The notes under the pieces are model-generated. The model was not told where the DNA came from. It ran no database searches and saw nothing but the letters and a program-made list of their open reading frames with translations. From Sitta carolinensis (Eukaryota; Chordata; Aves; Passeriformes; Sittidae), in contig CM063311.1 of assembly GCA_032173965.1 (NCBI GenBank), positions 1,358,271 to 1,422,270 of the forward strand: a stretch of 64,000 nt of DNA, written 5' to 3'. The position numbers and the translations under genes were made by a program. How positions within the stretch are numbered: the first letter of the stretch is position 1; each line of letters starts with the position of its first letter. Of the stretch, positions 32,764-45,703 are shown one piece after another.

Positions 32764-35700
32764 CCCCGGGGGGGGCACCGGGAATGGCACCGGGAATTCG
32801 GGGCCGGGAAACCCGGGAGAGGGGCCGGGAAACCCGGGAGAGGCACCGGGAACCCGGGAGAGGCGCCGGGAACCCGGGAATGGGACCGGGAACCCGGGAC
32901 CGGGAACCCGGGAGAGGGGCCGGGAAACCGGGAGAGGGGCCTGGAAACCGGGAATGGGAACCCGGGAGAGGGGCCGGGAACCCGGGAATGGGACCGGGAA
33001 AACCGGGACCGGGAACCCGGGAATGGGACCGGGAATTCGGGGCCGGGAAACCCGGGAGAGGGGCCGGGAAACCCGGGAATGGGACCGGGAAACCGGGACC
33101 GGGAACCCGGGAATGGGACCGGGAACCCGGGAATGGGACCGGGAATTCGGGGCCGGGAAACCCGGGAGAGGGGCCGGGAAACCCGGGAATGGGACCGGGA
33201 CCGGGAACCCGGGAGAGGGGCCTGGAAACCGGGAATGCGACCGGGAACCGGGAATTCGGGACCGGGAGTGCGACACCGGGACCGAGAATTCGGGATCGGG
33301 ACCGGGACCGGGAGTGCGGCGCCGAAATTGGGGAGAGGAGCGGGGAATTGGGGAGCGGGAATTGGGGAGCTGCTCCCCCGGGATCGGAGCTGCCTCGGAC
33401 TGCGAGAGAGAGGAGCGGGAAGAAATTCGGGAACGTGGGATCGGCCCCGGGATTGGGAGTGCGGGATCAGCCTCGGGATTGGGAATTTGGGAATGCGGGA
33501 TCGGAAATTCGGGAATGGGGGGGGGAGCTCGCCCGGGATCGGAGCCGCCCGGGACTCGGAGGAGCTGGAAAATTCGGGAAGGCGGAGACGCCGCGCTGGG
33601 GAGAGCCCCGGGACTGGGAAATTCGGGATGGGGGAGAGAGAGGAGCGGGGAATGTGGGAATTCGGGAGCTTTCCCGGGATCGGGGAGAGCCCCGCATCCA
33701 GCGGGATCGGGAATGGGACCCCCAAATCCCCGGGGATTGGGAGCGAGGGAGAATCCCGAGCTGGCCCTGCCGGGATTGGGGTCGGGATTGGGGTGGGAAG
33801 GGAACAGGAGCAGCGAGGGAAGATCCCAAAATCCCTCGGAACCCCCGGACCGGGATCAGGAACCGTCGTTTCCCCAACTCCGCCCTTTTTCCCCAAAAAA
33901 ATCGGATTTTTGGGGGAGAATCTTCCCCAAAAATTCCCGCCCCAAATCCCCCCCCGGGACGAAATTTCCGTGGATAATTCGGGATTCGTGGAGCGGCCCC
34001 TTCGCCTCCCCCCTACACCACCCCACAAACGCCTCCCAAAAGGGGCAAAATTCCAAATTATCCCAAATTCCCGCCTTGTTTTGACTCGTTCCGCCTTTTT
34101 TTAGGTCTTGCCCCTCCAACCTGTCCCAGAAATTCCCCAGAAGGGGCAAAAATTCCAAATTTTTCCCTTTATTTTATTGAACTAATGCTGGAGATTTTTG
34201 GACCCTCCCCAAATCTCACCCCCAAAAATTCCCAAAACTGGGGTGGAACTCCAGAATTTCGGCCTTTTTAGTACAAATTCCGGAGATTTTGGGCTGAAAA
34301 AGAAGCAGAAAACCCCAAATTCCTTTTAAAAAAAATGAAATTTTCCAGTGGATTCCCCCGGCGCAGCGGATCCGGGTGGGAATGGGGGCTCTGATCCCAT
34401 TTTCCCCCTTTCCCGCCCCAAACCTTCCATTCCAACCGCAAAAAAAATCCCAGTTTTTTGCTGGAAAACCGGGAATTTCCCGCTGCCTTCGCCTTGTTTC
34501 CCCCAAAATTCCATTTTTTTTGGGGGGGGGGGGGGAAAGACGCCGCCTCAGGCTCCGCCTTTTCCCGTTTTTTCCCGCTTTTTTGGGGGGAATATTCCCA
34601 ATTCCCGGAGTTTGGGGATCCCGGGATTGCAGGGGGGGGGGGAGGCGGGACCGGGGAATTCGGGCGGGACCCGCCCCAGATTTTCCGGGATTTTTTCCGG
34701 GGATTTTTCCGGCTTTTCTTGGGAATTTCGGTGGCTTTTCCCGGGAAACAGCGCGGGAGCCCTCGAATCCCGGTAATTCCCCCCGAATCCCGGTAATTCC
34801 CCCGAGCAATTCCCGGAATTCCGGGCTGGGGAGGCGCCGGCGGAGCCGCCCTGGGGCGGCGCCCGTTGCGTTTTTTCCATGAAAAACACAAAAATCGGGA
34901 TTTTCCCGGGCCGGGAGCGCCCGGAATTCCAGCAGGGATCGGCCCCGAGTCCTCCCCAAATCCCAGGAATTCGCAATTTCTTTCCGGTTTTCCCTCCCTT
35001 TTTTTTTTTCTTTATCCCGGTTTTTTTTTTTTTTTCTCCATCCTGTTTATGTTATCGATCCCGGGTTTATTTATCTTTTTCTATCCTATTTATTTTCCTT
35101 TTCCCCGTTTTTCCCTGGATCCCATTTATCTCCTTATCCCTCTTCCACCCCATTTCTTTTCCTTTATTCCGGTTTTTTATCCCGTATTTTTATTTATTTC
35201 TATTTTAATTCATCCCATTTCTGTTTTCCCTTTTTATCCCATTTATTTTTTCCTTTCTCCTTTTCTGCTTCATCCCATTTATATTTTTATCATTTTTTAA
35301 CCCCATTTTTTATTATTTATCCCATCTCTGTCGTTATTTCCCTTTTCCCACCTTTTTTTTTTTTTTTTTTTTTTCCATTTATCCCATTTTTTTAAACCCT
35401 TTATCCCAATTTTTGCCTCATCCCCTCCTGATTTTCCCATTCTCTGCCAGGTGGATCCACTGGAAAACCCAAAAATCGCCTTTTTTTGGCCCAAAATCTC
35501 TTTTTAGCCACGAAATTTCCCCTTTAAATAAAATAATCCTGCTTTTCCCTCAAGAATCTCCATTTCCACCCCCAAATCATTTTCACCAAACAAAAAAAAA
35601 ATCCCTTTATCCCCGAAAAAGTCACTTTTTCCACCTCCAAACTCTCCCTTTTTCTTGAAGAAAAATCCCATTTTTAGCCCCCAAAATCTCATTTTTTAGT

Positions 35701-36180
35701 CCCAAAATCCCACTTTTTGGCCCCAAAATCCCTTTTTTTTTTTTTTGCCCCAAAATCCCATTTTTTGGGCCCGAAATCCCGGGGGTTTTTGCCCCCCCAA
35801 ATCTCCGTTTTTGGCCCCAAAATCCCCTTTATTTTGGCCATAAATTCCCAGTTTTTGGCCCCCAAATCCCAGGTTTTTTCCCCTCACTCGCTCACCCCTC
35901 CCCCTCTTCCTTTTCCCACCGGGAATTCCCTCCCGGGGTTTTGGGGGGGATTTTAACCCTTTCCCTCCCTTTTTTCCCGGAATTCGGGGAGGATTCGCTG
36001 CCGGGGCGGGGTCGGATCCCAAATTTCGGAGAGGAGAATTCCCAAAATCCCGGGACGGGCCCGGGGAGGTTCCCGGCTGGAATTTTGTACTGTATTTATT
36101 GTCTATACCGAGTTTTTTAATGAATTCTGGACATTTACTATTTCTGGTGTAAATTAAAATCACTTTTAATTAATTAATGA
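32764..36180 (+). other. BICRA: BICRA 3' UTR, ending near an ATTAAA signal
   Basis: Starts after the stop at 32763. The first 600 bases are a GGGACCGGGAACCCGGGAAT-type repeat. From about 33.9 kb the sequence is less repetitive, with T-rich and polypyrimidine runs at 34980-35380. Around 36086-36160 it becomes AT-rich, with TGTACTGTATTTATTGTC and an ATTAAA at 36153-36158 shortly before TTAATTAATTAA. That is a normal 3' end. No other gene is seen here. Confidence 0.6.
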
Positions 36181-38130
36181 ACCCCGGCCCCGCTGATTCC
36201 CGCCGGGAAAGCCGCGGGGGGAGGGGGGAAATTCCAAAAAAACAACGGAGTTGGGATTTGGGGGGGCGGGGGGTGAGGATGGGATTTGGGATTTGGGATT
36301 TGGGATTTGGGATCGGGATCCCCCCCCATTCCACGATCCCATTCCCGGCTCCCCGGGAACCCCGGGAGAGGTGGGGAGGATCCCAAATCCCGGCTGGAAT
36401 TCCCAAAAGGGAATCCCGGAGCTCGGGGCGGGGGGGTCCCTGCGATCTTCGGGATCTTCTGGGACTCCCGGGGATCGCCTGGAATTCCCGGGGACCTTCT
36501 GGAATTTCCGGGATCCTCTGGAATTCCCGGGATCCTCTGGAATTCCCAGGGATCTTCTGGGACTCCCGGGATCTTCTGGGACTGCCGGGGATCGCCTGGA
36601 ATTCCCGGGGATTCCTCTGAGACTCTCGGGATCTTCTGGAATTCCTCGGGATCCTCTGGAATTCCCGGGATCCGCCGGGCTCGTCCCTCGCTCCCGCCCC
36701 AACCTCGGATCCCCCCAGCGCCATAATTTATTAATTTATCAATTTATTAATTTATCAATTTATCAATTTATTAATTTATTAATTTATTCACGCCCCCATT
36801 AATTCCCCGTTGCCCTTTTATGGCGCAGCTCTGCCCGCCGGCGCCGCTTTATGCAAATTTATGGAGATTTATGCAAATCATTTCCCCCCCCCCTTCCCTT
36901 TCTCCCGGATTTTTCCCTCGGCGCGGGAGCCCCGGGCGGGCAGAGCGGCGCCCGCGGGAGAGCGGAGCGGAGCCCCCGGGACCCCCGGGACCCCCGGGAC
37001 CCCCGAGCAGGTCGGGATCGAGCCGGGATCGCGCCGGGAAAACCGGGAACCCAGGGGCGGAAAAACGGGAATTCTCCCAGCGGGAAGAGGAGAAAAACCC
37101 CACCCTGGGGAAAGCGGGGAGGAGGGGGGGAAAAAAAATGGGATTTTTGTGGGATTGGGAGCGAGGAAATCCCGGGAGTTTCGGGTTTCCGCTTTGAGGA
37201 GCGGGGTGGGGTTTGGGTTCCTTGTTTTTCCGGGAAAATCCCCCGAAGTTCGCTTGTCCTGCTCGTTTTCCGGCAGGGAATCCCGAAAAGTTCATTTTGG
37301 GGCTGGGTTCTGTAGGCAAAATCCCTAAAGTTTCGTTTCTCGGTTGGATTTTATGGGGGGGAAAGCCTGGAAGTTCGTTTTTCTCCTCGTTTTTACGGAG
37401 AAACATCCCCAAAACTTCTCCCTTTTCCCTTGACTTCGTGGGAAAATCCCTAAAATTTCGTTTCTCTGTTTATTTTGACAGGGAAAAAAAACCCTCCCAC
37501 AACCTCAATTCCCCTCAGTTTACAGCAACTTCACTGAAACTTCACTTTTGGCTCGGTTTTATGGAAAAAATTCCTCCTGCTTTACTTTTTCCCTCCTTTT
37601 AAGGGAAAAGCTCCCTAAAACATTTCTTTCCCTCCTCACCATTAGAAGGGAAGCCCCTGAAATCCTCGGGTTTTCCCTCATTTTCCAGCAAAGATCCCGA
37701 AAACTCCACTCCCCGCTCAGTTTTTTTGGGACCCCGCCCCAAGCCTTCCTTTCCCACCTGGATTTTTGGGGATAAATCCCCCAAATTCGCTTCCCCCCCC
37801 CCCCCGAATCCTCGTTTTTTTCCGGCGGATCCAAGTGGGAATTCCCACCCCCCCCCCATGGCTCCCCGCTCCAGCTGAGCCCCCCCCGTTTTCCCCCAGA
37901 TCCCCCCAGATCCCCCCAGATCCCCCCCGCTCCAGGGCCTTTTGTCCCCGTGATCCCTTTGGATCCCTCGGGATCTCCACCCTCCCCGCAGATCCATAAA
38001 TTCCAGAGGGATCCCCCCGGGATCCCCTCTCTCCCCGCAGCCCCCCCCCCCCCAGCTCCAGAGCCCCCCCCGGGGCGGCTCCAACTGCCCGAACCCCCCC
38101 GGGACCCCCCGGGACCCCCTGTGACCCCCT
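36181..38130. other. BICRA-EHD2 intergenic stretch with a probable EHD2 promoter or leader
   Basis: 36290-36310 holds a short GGGATTT repeat and 36440-36690 a GGAATTCCCGGGATCTTCT-type repeat. 36725-36790 is AT-rich (AATTTATT units). TTTATGCAAAT occurs at about 36848 and again near 36870, then a CpG-rich block at 36910-37060 contains PuGCGGGAG-type GC boxes. This is the best candidate for the EHD2 promoter and leader exon. 37100-37800 is unique-looking sequence with no convincing exon. Confidence 0.35.
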
Positions 38131-38923
38131 AGATCCGCCAGGACCCCCGGTTCCCCCCATTTTTCCCGATCCCCTCATCATTCCCGGTTTCCCCCCCCGT
38201 TCCCTCCTCTCTCCCTGAGCCCCCCGGTTCCCCCCCAGTCACCCCCGGTTCCCCCCGGTTCCCCCCGTTCTCCCCCGGTTCTCCCCGGTTTTCCCCCCGG
38301 TTCCCCCCATTTCCCCCCGGTTCCCCCCGTTCCCCCCGGTTCCCCCCGGTTCCCCCCGTTCTCCCCCCGTTCTCCCCCGGTTTTCCCCCCGGTTCCCCCC
38401 ATTTCCCCCCGGTTCCCCCCGTTAGCCCCGGTCCCCCCGGTTCTTCCCGTTCCCCCCGGTTCCCCCCGGTTCTTCCCGTTCCCCCCGTTCTCCCCCGGTT
38501 CCCTCCGGTTCTCCCGGTTCCCTCAATCCCCCCGTTCTCTCCCCGGTCCCCCCGTTCCCCCCGGATCCCCCGGATCCCCCCGATCCCCCCATCACTCCCG
38601 TCCCCCCCGGTTCCCCCCGTTCCCCCCGGTTTCCCCCCATTTCCCCCCATCTCCCCCCGATCCCCCCCGGTTCTCCCGTTCCCCCGGTTCCCCCCGTTCC
38701 CCCCGTTCTCTCCCGGATTCCCCCGTTCTCCCCGGATCCCCCATCACTCCCGATCCCCCGGATCCCCCCATCACTCCCGATCCCCCCGGATCCCCCATCA
38801 CTCCCGATCCCCCCGGATCCCCCCATCACTCCCGATCCCCCCGGATCCCCCCATCACTCCCGATCCCCCCGGATCCCCCCATCACTCCCGATCCCCCCGG
38901 ATCCCCCCATCACTCCCGCGGCG
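38130..38923 (+). repeat. C-rich GGTTCCCCCC / GGATCCCCCCATCACTCCC array abutting the EHD2 start codon
   Basis: Short units of 9-28 bases run without a break to 15 bases before the ATG at 38924. Between the AG at 38424-38425 and the AG at 38930-38931, inside the coding sequence, there is no AG dinucleotide at all. A leader exon must therefore splice at or before 38425, or transcription starts within the array. Confidence 0.85.
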
Positions 38924-41900
38924 ATGTTCAGCTGGCTGCGGCGGCAGCGCCCGCCGGTGCCCGCCGTGCCGCCGGTGGCCGAGGCGCTGCGGGCGCTCTA
39001 CCGGGCCAAGCTGCTGCCGGCCGAGCAGTTCTACTCCTTCGGCGCCTTCCACTCGCCGCCGCTGCAGGACGCGGATTTCGAGGCGAAGCCCATGGTGCTG
39101 GTGATGGGGCAGTACTCGAGCGGGAAAACCTCCTTCATCCAGTACCTGCTGGAGCAGGAGGTGCCGGGCGCGCGCGTGGGCCCCGAGCCCACCACCGACT
39201 GCTTCACGGCCGTGATGCACGGAGCCCGCGCCGGCCTCGTGCCCGGCAACGCGCTCGTGGTGGATCCGCAGAAACCCTTCCGGCACCTGGCGCCCTTCGG
39301 CAGCGCCTTCCTCAACCGGTCAGGGAGCGGCGAGCGCGCACGGGGCACAGGGGAGCCGGCGGGGAGAGGGGAGAGGGGATCCGGCGGGGAGAGGGAGAGG
39401 GGAGCCACACAGGGATTGGGGACGGGATCCAGCAGGGAATCCACCCTGGGATTGGGGACAGGATCCAGCGGGGGATCGGGGAGGGGATCCACACAGGGAT
39501 TGGGGGCAGGATCCAGCAGGGAATCCACCCTGGGATTGGTGAAGGGATCCAGCGGGGAATCCACCCTGGGATCGGGGACAGGATTCACCATGGGATCCAC
39601 ACTGGCATCAGGGATGGGTTCTAGTGTGGGATCGGAGATGGGATCCACACTGGGATCGGGGATTGGGATCCAGTGGGGGATCCACCATGGGATCCACACT
39701 GGGATTGGGCACAGCATCCACTGTGGGATTGGGGGTGGGATCCACCCTGGGATCGGGGCTGGGATCCACCCTGGGATCGGGATCCAGTGTGGGATCGGGG
39801 CTGGGATCCACCCTGGGATAGGGCACGGGGTCAGGGCTGGGGTCCACTGTGGGATCCACTCCGGGATAAAGGCTGGGATCCACCCTGGGATCGAGCACAG
39901 GATCCACCATGGGATAGGAACAGGGATCCACCATGGGATCTGCCCTGGGATCAGCCCCAGGATCCCCCAGGGTTTCCCCTGGGATCAGCCCCGGGTATCC
40001 CCCACAGATCCCCAGGATCTGCCCCAGGATTGACCCCGGGATCCCCCCGGGATCCCCCCCGGATCCCCGCTTTCCCCCCCGCTGCTTCCCCCATTTTTTG
40101 GACATTTCCCCCCCCGGATTTGGGGGCACCGCCCCCCCTCCCCTCCCCCATTTCCCCTCCCTCCTTCCCCAATTTCCTCTCCAATTCCCTCACTAGCCCC
40201 ATTTCCCCCCATTGTTTTCCCAGTTTTCCTTGGATTTGGGCGCTCCCCGCCCCCCCACCCCAAACCCGGGGGGGGCACCGCCCCTTCCCCCCTTTTTTTC
40301 CCCCTTTTTTTCCCGTTTTTTCCCCGTTTTCCCTCCCTCTCTCCCTCTCCGGGTGCCCCCCGGGATGAGCCATCCCTCTGGAATTCCGCCCGCCCGCTGC
40401 CAGTCCCGGCCGCGCGGGCGGGGCCGGGTTCGGGGGGGGGGTTTTGGGGGGGGTTTGGGGTTTTTTTGGGGGGTCCTGACCCGTCCCGGCCCCCCCAGGT
40501 TCTTTTGTGCCACGCTGGACAATCAGGTCCTGGAGAGCATCACCCTGATCGACACCCCCGGCATCCTGGCGGGGGCCAAGCAGAGGGTCTCCAGGGGTAA
40601 GGGGGGGTCCCCAAATTGGGGAGGGGTCCCCGAGATTGAGGAGGGGTCCCCAAATTGCGGTGAGGCCGAAAAAATCCGGGAGAGCCCCAAAAAATCGCGT
40701 GGGAAAAGGAGGGAACTGAAAATTGGGGAGGGGGGATCCCAGTTTCCCTTTTGGGGCGGGGGGGGGAACCAGGAATTTGGGGGTCAAGGGGGGGGGCCGA
40801 AATTGGGGAGGGGTCTCGGGAATTGGGAGGGAGGGGGGGTGTCTCTGGAATTGGGGTGGTCCCGGAAAAAAAAACCGGGAAAGCCCCAAAAAACTGGCGT
40901 GGGAAAAGGAGAGATCCCAAACTCGGGGGATTCAGGGAAGTTTTGGGATTTTTTTTTTTTGGGGGGGGGGATTTGGGGGGGCGGATTTTGAGGGAATTTC
41001 GGGGGAATTTTGGGATTCCTGCCCGGGGTTTGGGTGCCAAAGGGCGGGGGAGGGGAGTGGCGGGGGCGGGGCCGGCCCCGAATTCCCGGGAATTCCGCCA
41101 ATTTTCCAGGCGGGGCCGAACCCCCCCGGGCCCCTCCCCCCGCTTCCTCCCCCACCCCAAAATCGGCGGCGGCTGCCAAGGGAGGGGTGGGGGAGGGGCC
41201 GGGAATGGGGGGGGGAGGGGTGGGAAAAGAGGGAGGGGAAAAAAAAAGGGGGGGGGAATTTGGGAATGGGGGTGGGAAAAGGTTTGGGGTGGGGCTGGGA
41301 ATGAAACCGGGCTCGGCTGGGATCGGTTTGGGGCGGGATTTGGGGCGGGGGTCCGGCCGGGTTTGGGGTCCTTCTCCCTTTCCCCCTTTTCCCCAAGCTG
41401 AGAATTCCCGGGGGTTCTCCCGGAGCTCTTGCAGTGGGGTTATCTCGGGATTTGGGGGGATTTGGGGGTTCCATCGGGAAATCGGGAACCAATCCCAATT
41501 TCCCCCCAGGCTGCGACTTCCCGGCCGTGCTGCGCTGGTTCTTGGGCTGGATTCCTTTGGGATTGGGGCAGGATTTAGGGTTTCTCACTGGGATTTCAAG
41601 TTCCAAACCCCAATCCCATTTCTCCCAGGCTGTGACTCCCCAGCCGTGCTGCACTGGTTCTTGGGCTGGATTCCTTTGGAATCTGGGATTGGTTTAGGGT
41701 TTCCCACTGGGATTTTCAGACCAGTTCCCCTTTTTCCCAGGCTACGACTTCCCGGCCGTGCTGTGCTGGTTCTTGGGCTGGATTCCTTTGGGATTGGGGC
41801 AGGATTTAGGGTTTCTCACTGGGATTTCATGCTCCAACCCCAATCCCATTTCTCCCAGGCTGTGACTTCCCAGCCATGCTGTGCTGGTTCTTGGGCTGCA

Positions 41901-44900
41901 TTCCTTTGGGATTGGGGCAGGATTTAGAGTTTCCCACTGGGATTTTCAGACCAGTTCCCCTTTTTCCCAGGCTACGACTTCCCAGCCATGCTGTGCTGGT
42001 TCTTGGGCTGGATTCCTTTGGGATTTAGTGTTTCCCACTGGGATTTCAAGCTCCAAACCCCAATTTCCCCCCAGGCTACGACTTCCCGGCCGTGCTGCGC
42101 TGGTTCGCCGAGCGCGTGGACCTGGTGGTGCTGCTCTTCGACGCTCACAAGCTGGAGATCTCGGACGAGTTCCAGGAGGCTCTGTGGGCGCTGCGGGGCC
42201 ACGAGGACAAGCTCCGGGTGGTGCTGAACAAGGCGGACGCGGTGGAGCCGCAGCAGCTGCTGCGCGTGTACGGGGCGCTGCTCTGGAGCCTGGGCCGCGC
42301 CGTGGGCACGCCCGAGGTGCTGCGCGTGTTCGTGGGCTCCTTCTGGGCGCAGCCGCTGCGGCGCGCCGAGGCGCGGGAGCTCTTCGAGCGCGAGGAGCAG
42401 GAGCTGTTCCAGGAGATCCGGCAGCTGCCGCGGCACGGGGCGCGCCGCAAGCTCAGCGACCTGGTGAAGAGGGCGCGGCTCGTCAGGGTGAGCTCTGCGG
42501 GGGTCTGGGGGGGATCGGGGGGTTGGGATCGGTCTGGAGGTCCTCGTGGATTTTTTGGGATCCCAGAGGATCTGGTGGTTTGGGATCAGCCTGGGAGTCC
42601 TCGTGGATTTTCAGGGATCTTAGAGGATTTGGGGGGGGATCTGGGGGTTGGGATTCATCTGGAGGTGCCTGTGCATTTTCAGGGATCTTAGAGGATTTGG
42701 GATCACCCTGGAGGTCCTTGTGGATTTTCAGGGATCAGGGGGATTGGGGGGTTTGGGGTTTTTGGGATTGGTCTGGAGGTGCCTGTGGATTTTCAGGGAT
42801 CTTAGAGGATCTGGGGTTTTGGGATCACCCTGGAGCTCCCTGTGGATTTTCAGGGCTCCCAGAGGATCGGGGGGGGTTGGGATCACCCTGGAGCTCCCCG
42901 TGGACGTTCCGGGGGTCCCGGGGGTCCCGGGGGTCCCGGCTCTCCCGGTGACCCGCCCCCGTGCCCAGGTGCACGCGCTGATCCTGTCGCGGCTGCGCCG
43001 GGAGCTGCCGGCCCTGCTGGGCGACCGCGGCCGCCGGAAGCGCCTGAGGCAGCGGCTGCCGGAGCTGCTGGGGCAGATCCAGAGCGAGCACCAGATCCCG
43101 CCCGGGGACCTGCCCGACTGCGCCCGCCTGCAGGTGAGCCGCTGGGAGCCGCTGGGATCGGCTGGGATCGGCCGGGAGCCGCTGGGATCGGGGGCGCTGG
43201 GATCGGCTGGGAGCGGGACGCTGGGATCGGCCGGGAGCCGCTGGGATCGCTGGGAGGCGGACGCCGGGAGCCGCTGGGATCGGGCGTGGGATCGGCTGGG
43301 ATCGGCACGGGGAGCCGCTGGGAGCCGGCTGGGAGCTATCGCGGGACGCGGGGACGCTGGGGGAGCAGGCTGGGAGGTGATCGGCTGGGATCGGCCGGGA
43401 GCCGCTGGGAGCGGCTGGGATCGGCCGGGATGGGCTGGGAGCTGCTGGGATGGGCTGGGATCCGCTGGGATCCACCGGGGACTGCTGGGACCCACCGGGA
43501 TCCATGGGATCCGCTGGGATCCACCCGGGCTGCTGGGATCCACTGGGATCCACCCCGTGCTGCTGGGAGCCGCTGGGATCTGCTGGGAGCCGCTGGGATC
43601 CACCTGGGCTGCTGGGATCCACCTGAGATCTGCCAGGGTCCGCTGGGATCTGCTGGGATCCATGGGATCCGCTGGGATCCACCCGTGCTGCTGGGATCCA
43701 CATGGGATCTGCCAGGGTCCGCCGGGATCTGCCAGGATCTGATGGGATCCAGGGGGTCTGCTGGGATCCACCGGGATCCACCGGGATCTCTCGGATCTGC
43801 TGGGATCCACCAGGATCCAGGGGCCCCCACCGGGATCCACCAGGATCCACTGGGACCCACCAGGATCAGCGGGATCAGTTGGGATCCACAGGGATCTGCT
43901 GGGATCCACCAAGATCCCCCAGGATCAGGGGGATCCGGGGGTGCCCCAAGCCCCTGTGTGTGGGTCCTGAGCCCCAGGCTGGGGGGGATCTGGTGGTGGG
44001 GGGGGGGTTGGGGGATCTGGTGGGGGGGGGTTGGGATCTGGTGGTTTGTGGGGGGTTTTGTTTTTTTTTTTTTTTTGTGATCTGATGGAGGATCTGATCC
44101 AATGGGATCTGATGTGGGGTTTTTGGGATCTGATGAGGTTTATTTTAGTCTGATGGGTTTTTTTTTTTAATCTGATGAGATTTTTTTTTAATCTGATGAG
44201 ATCTTTTTTTAACCTGATGATTTTTTTTTTTACTCCGATGAGCCTCCCCCCAACTGAACAGAACTTCCCATGCCCCAAGGGGGATTATTTTAGTGATCCA
44301 ATGGGATCTGATGTGTTTTTTTGGGGATCTGGTGTGGGTTTTTTGGGATCTGATGTGGGTTTTTTGGGATCTGATGTGGGTTTTGGGATTGATGGTTTTG
44401 GAATCTGATGGGTTTTTAATTGTGTTTTTTCACTCCGATGAGCCTCCCCCCCCCACCGAACAGCTCTTCCCGTACCCCAATGGGGATTTTCCCCCCTCTC
44501 TAACCCCTGCCTGCCCCCCAGGAGCAGCTGCTGAGCCGGGACCTGTCCCGCCTGCCGGGACCCAAGCGCCGGCTGCTGGCCGGGCTGGAGGAGCTGCTGA
44601 GCCGGGACCTGCCAGCCCTGGCCCCGCTGCTGGCCGAGGAGGGACCCCCGGGGCCGGGCGTGCGCGGGGGAGCCCTGGACGGAGCCCTGGGACCCTTCGG
44701 GGCCGCCTCCGAGGAGGAGGACGAGGAGGAGGATGAGGAAGGCGACGAGTGGGTGGTGCTGAAGGACAAAGCCAAATACGACGAGATCTTCTACGGGCTG
44801 GCGCCCAGCGGGGGCAAGCTGAGGGGGCGGCGGGCGAGAGGCTGGATGGTGGCCAGCAAGCTGCCCAGCTCCGTGCTGGGGCGCATCTGGCAGCTCAGCG

Positions 44901-45052
44901 ACGTGGACAGGGATGGCATGCTGGACCACGAGGAGTTCGCGCTGGCCGGGCATCTGATCGGGGCCAAGCTGGAGGGCAGAGGGCTGCCCGCTGATCTGCC
45001 GCCCCGCCTGGTGCCGCCATCCAAGAGGAGGCACAAGGGATCTGCTGAGTGA
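38924..45052 (+). CDS. EHD2: EH domain-containing protein 2, five coding exons, full length
   Basis: EHD2 is a dynamin-like ATPase that forms rings at caveolar necks and holds caveolae at the plasma membrane. Coding exons: 38924-39318, 40499-40596, 42075-42487, 42969-43133 and 44522-45052. All are in phase, giving 533 residues against 543 in human. The N-terminus is MFSWLRRQ. The P-loop GQYSSGKTS is at residues 62-70, DTPG at 150-153 and NKAD at 216-219. The helical domain follows ([11 protein letters not shown]), then an acidic linker [17 protein letters not shown]. The C-terminal EH domain has [30 protein letters not shown] and the EF-hand loop [13 protein letters not shown]. It ends [13 protein letters not shown], as in mammalian EHD2. 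The first donor is GTCAGG; the rest are ordinary. The intron before exon 3 carries five partial copies of the exon's start. Confidence 0.96.
39400..39990. repeat. GGGATCCACCCTGGGATCGG repeat in EHD2 intron 1
   Basis: About 20-base units, BamHI-site-rich. The rest of the intron to 40498 is C-rich and G-rich low complexity with no exon. Confidence 0.9.
41510..42074 (+). repeat. Five decoy copies of the EHD2 exon 3 acceptor edge in a two-type alternating array
   Basis: Exon-like starts lie at 41510, 41629, 41741, 41859 and 41971; each has the 32 bases GCTACGACTTCCCGGCCGTG... to TGGTTC after a CCCAG. Types with TGTGACT and TACGACT alternate, and same-type copies are 230 bases apart, so dimers were amplified. 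Confidence 0.93.
42075..42487 (+). CDS. EHD2: EHD2 exon 3 (end of G domain and start of helical domain)
   Basis: Acceptor CCCCCCAG at 42074; reads [60 protein letters not shown] and ends KRARLVR before GTGAGC. It is the only copy that continues past RWF into coding sequence. The five upstream copies switch to intron after the RWF codons. Confidence 0.94.
42490..42965. repeat. Repeat of GTGGATTTTCAGGGATCTTAGAGGAT type in EHD2 intron 3
   Basis: About seven ~60-70 base units with GATCACCCTGGAGCTCC. Ends just before exon 4. Confidence 0.88.
43140..44500. repeat. CCGCTGGGATCGGCTGGGAT and GCTGGGATCCACCGGGATCT arrays, then T-rich GATCTGATG repeat
   Basis: 43140-43950 is a ~10-base unit starting directly after the EHD2 exon 4 donor. 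44030-44440 is GATCTGATGTGGGTTTTTTG with long T runs. CCGATGAGCCTCCCCCC appears twice (44236, 44436). Confidence 0.9.
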
Positions 45053-45671
45053 TTCCTCCCCCTCTCTCCCCTAAAAAAAAAAAAAAAAAAAATCAGAGTG
45101 AAAGGTCCACCAAAATTCAGCCGGGAAACTCCTGGGGATTGGGGATTTGTAGGTGCTGCCCTGTAAGAGGAGGTGTGAGGGTGCTGGTGAGTGAGCACAG
45201 AAATTCTTCCTAAATACCCCGAAGAGCTCTAAAATACACCCCAAAATACACCCAGGAATATCCCAAAAAATACCCCAAAGAGCTCCAAAATACACTAGGA
45301 ATATCCCAAAAAATACCCCAAAGAGCTCCAAAATCCACCAGGAATATCCCAAAAAATACCCCAAAGAGCTCTAAAATACACCAGGAATATCCCAAAAAAT
45401 ACCCAAAGAGCTCCAAAATACACCCCAAAATACACCCAGGAATATCCCAAAAAATACCCCAAAGAGCTCCAAAATACACTAGGAATATCCCAAAAAATAC
45501 CCCAAAGAGCTCCAAAATACACCCCAAAATCCACCCAGGAACCATCCAGGAATATCCCAAAATCAGGGATTTACAGAAATTCCAAGAGGAGACACAAGGG
45601 CTCTGCTGAGTGACCCCAAATTTCCTCCTCAAAAATATCCCAAAGAGCTCTAAAATCCATCCAGGAATATC

Positions 45672-45703
<32 letters not shown>

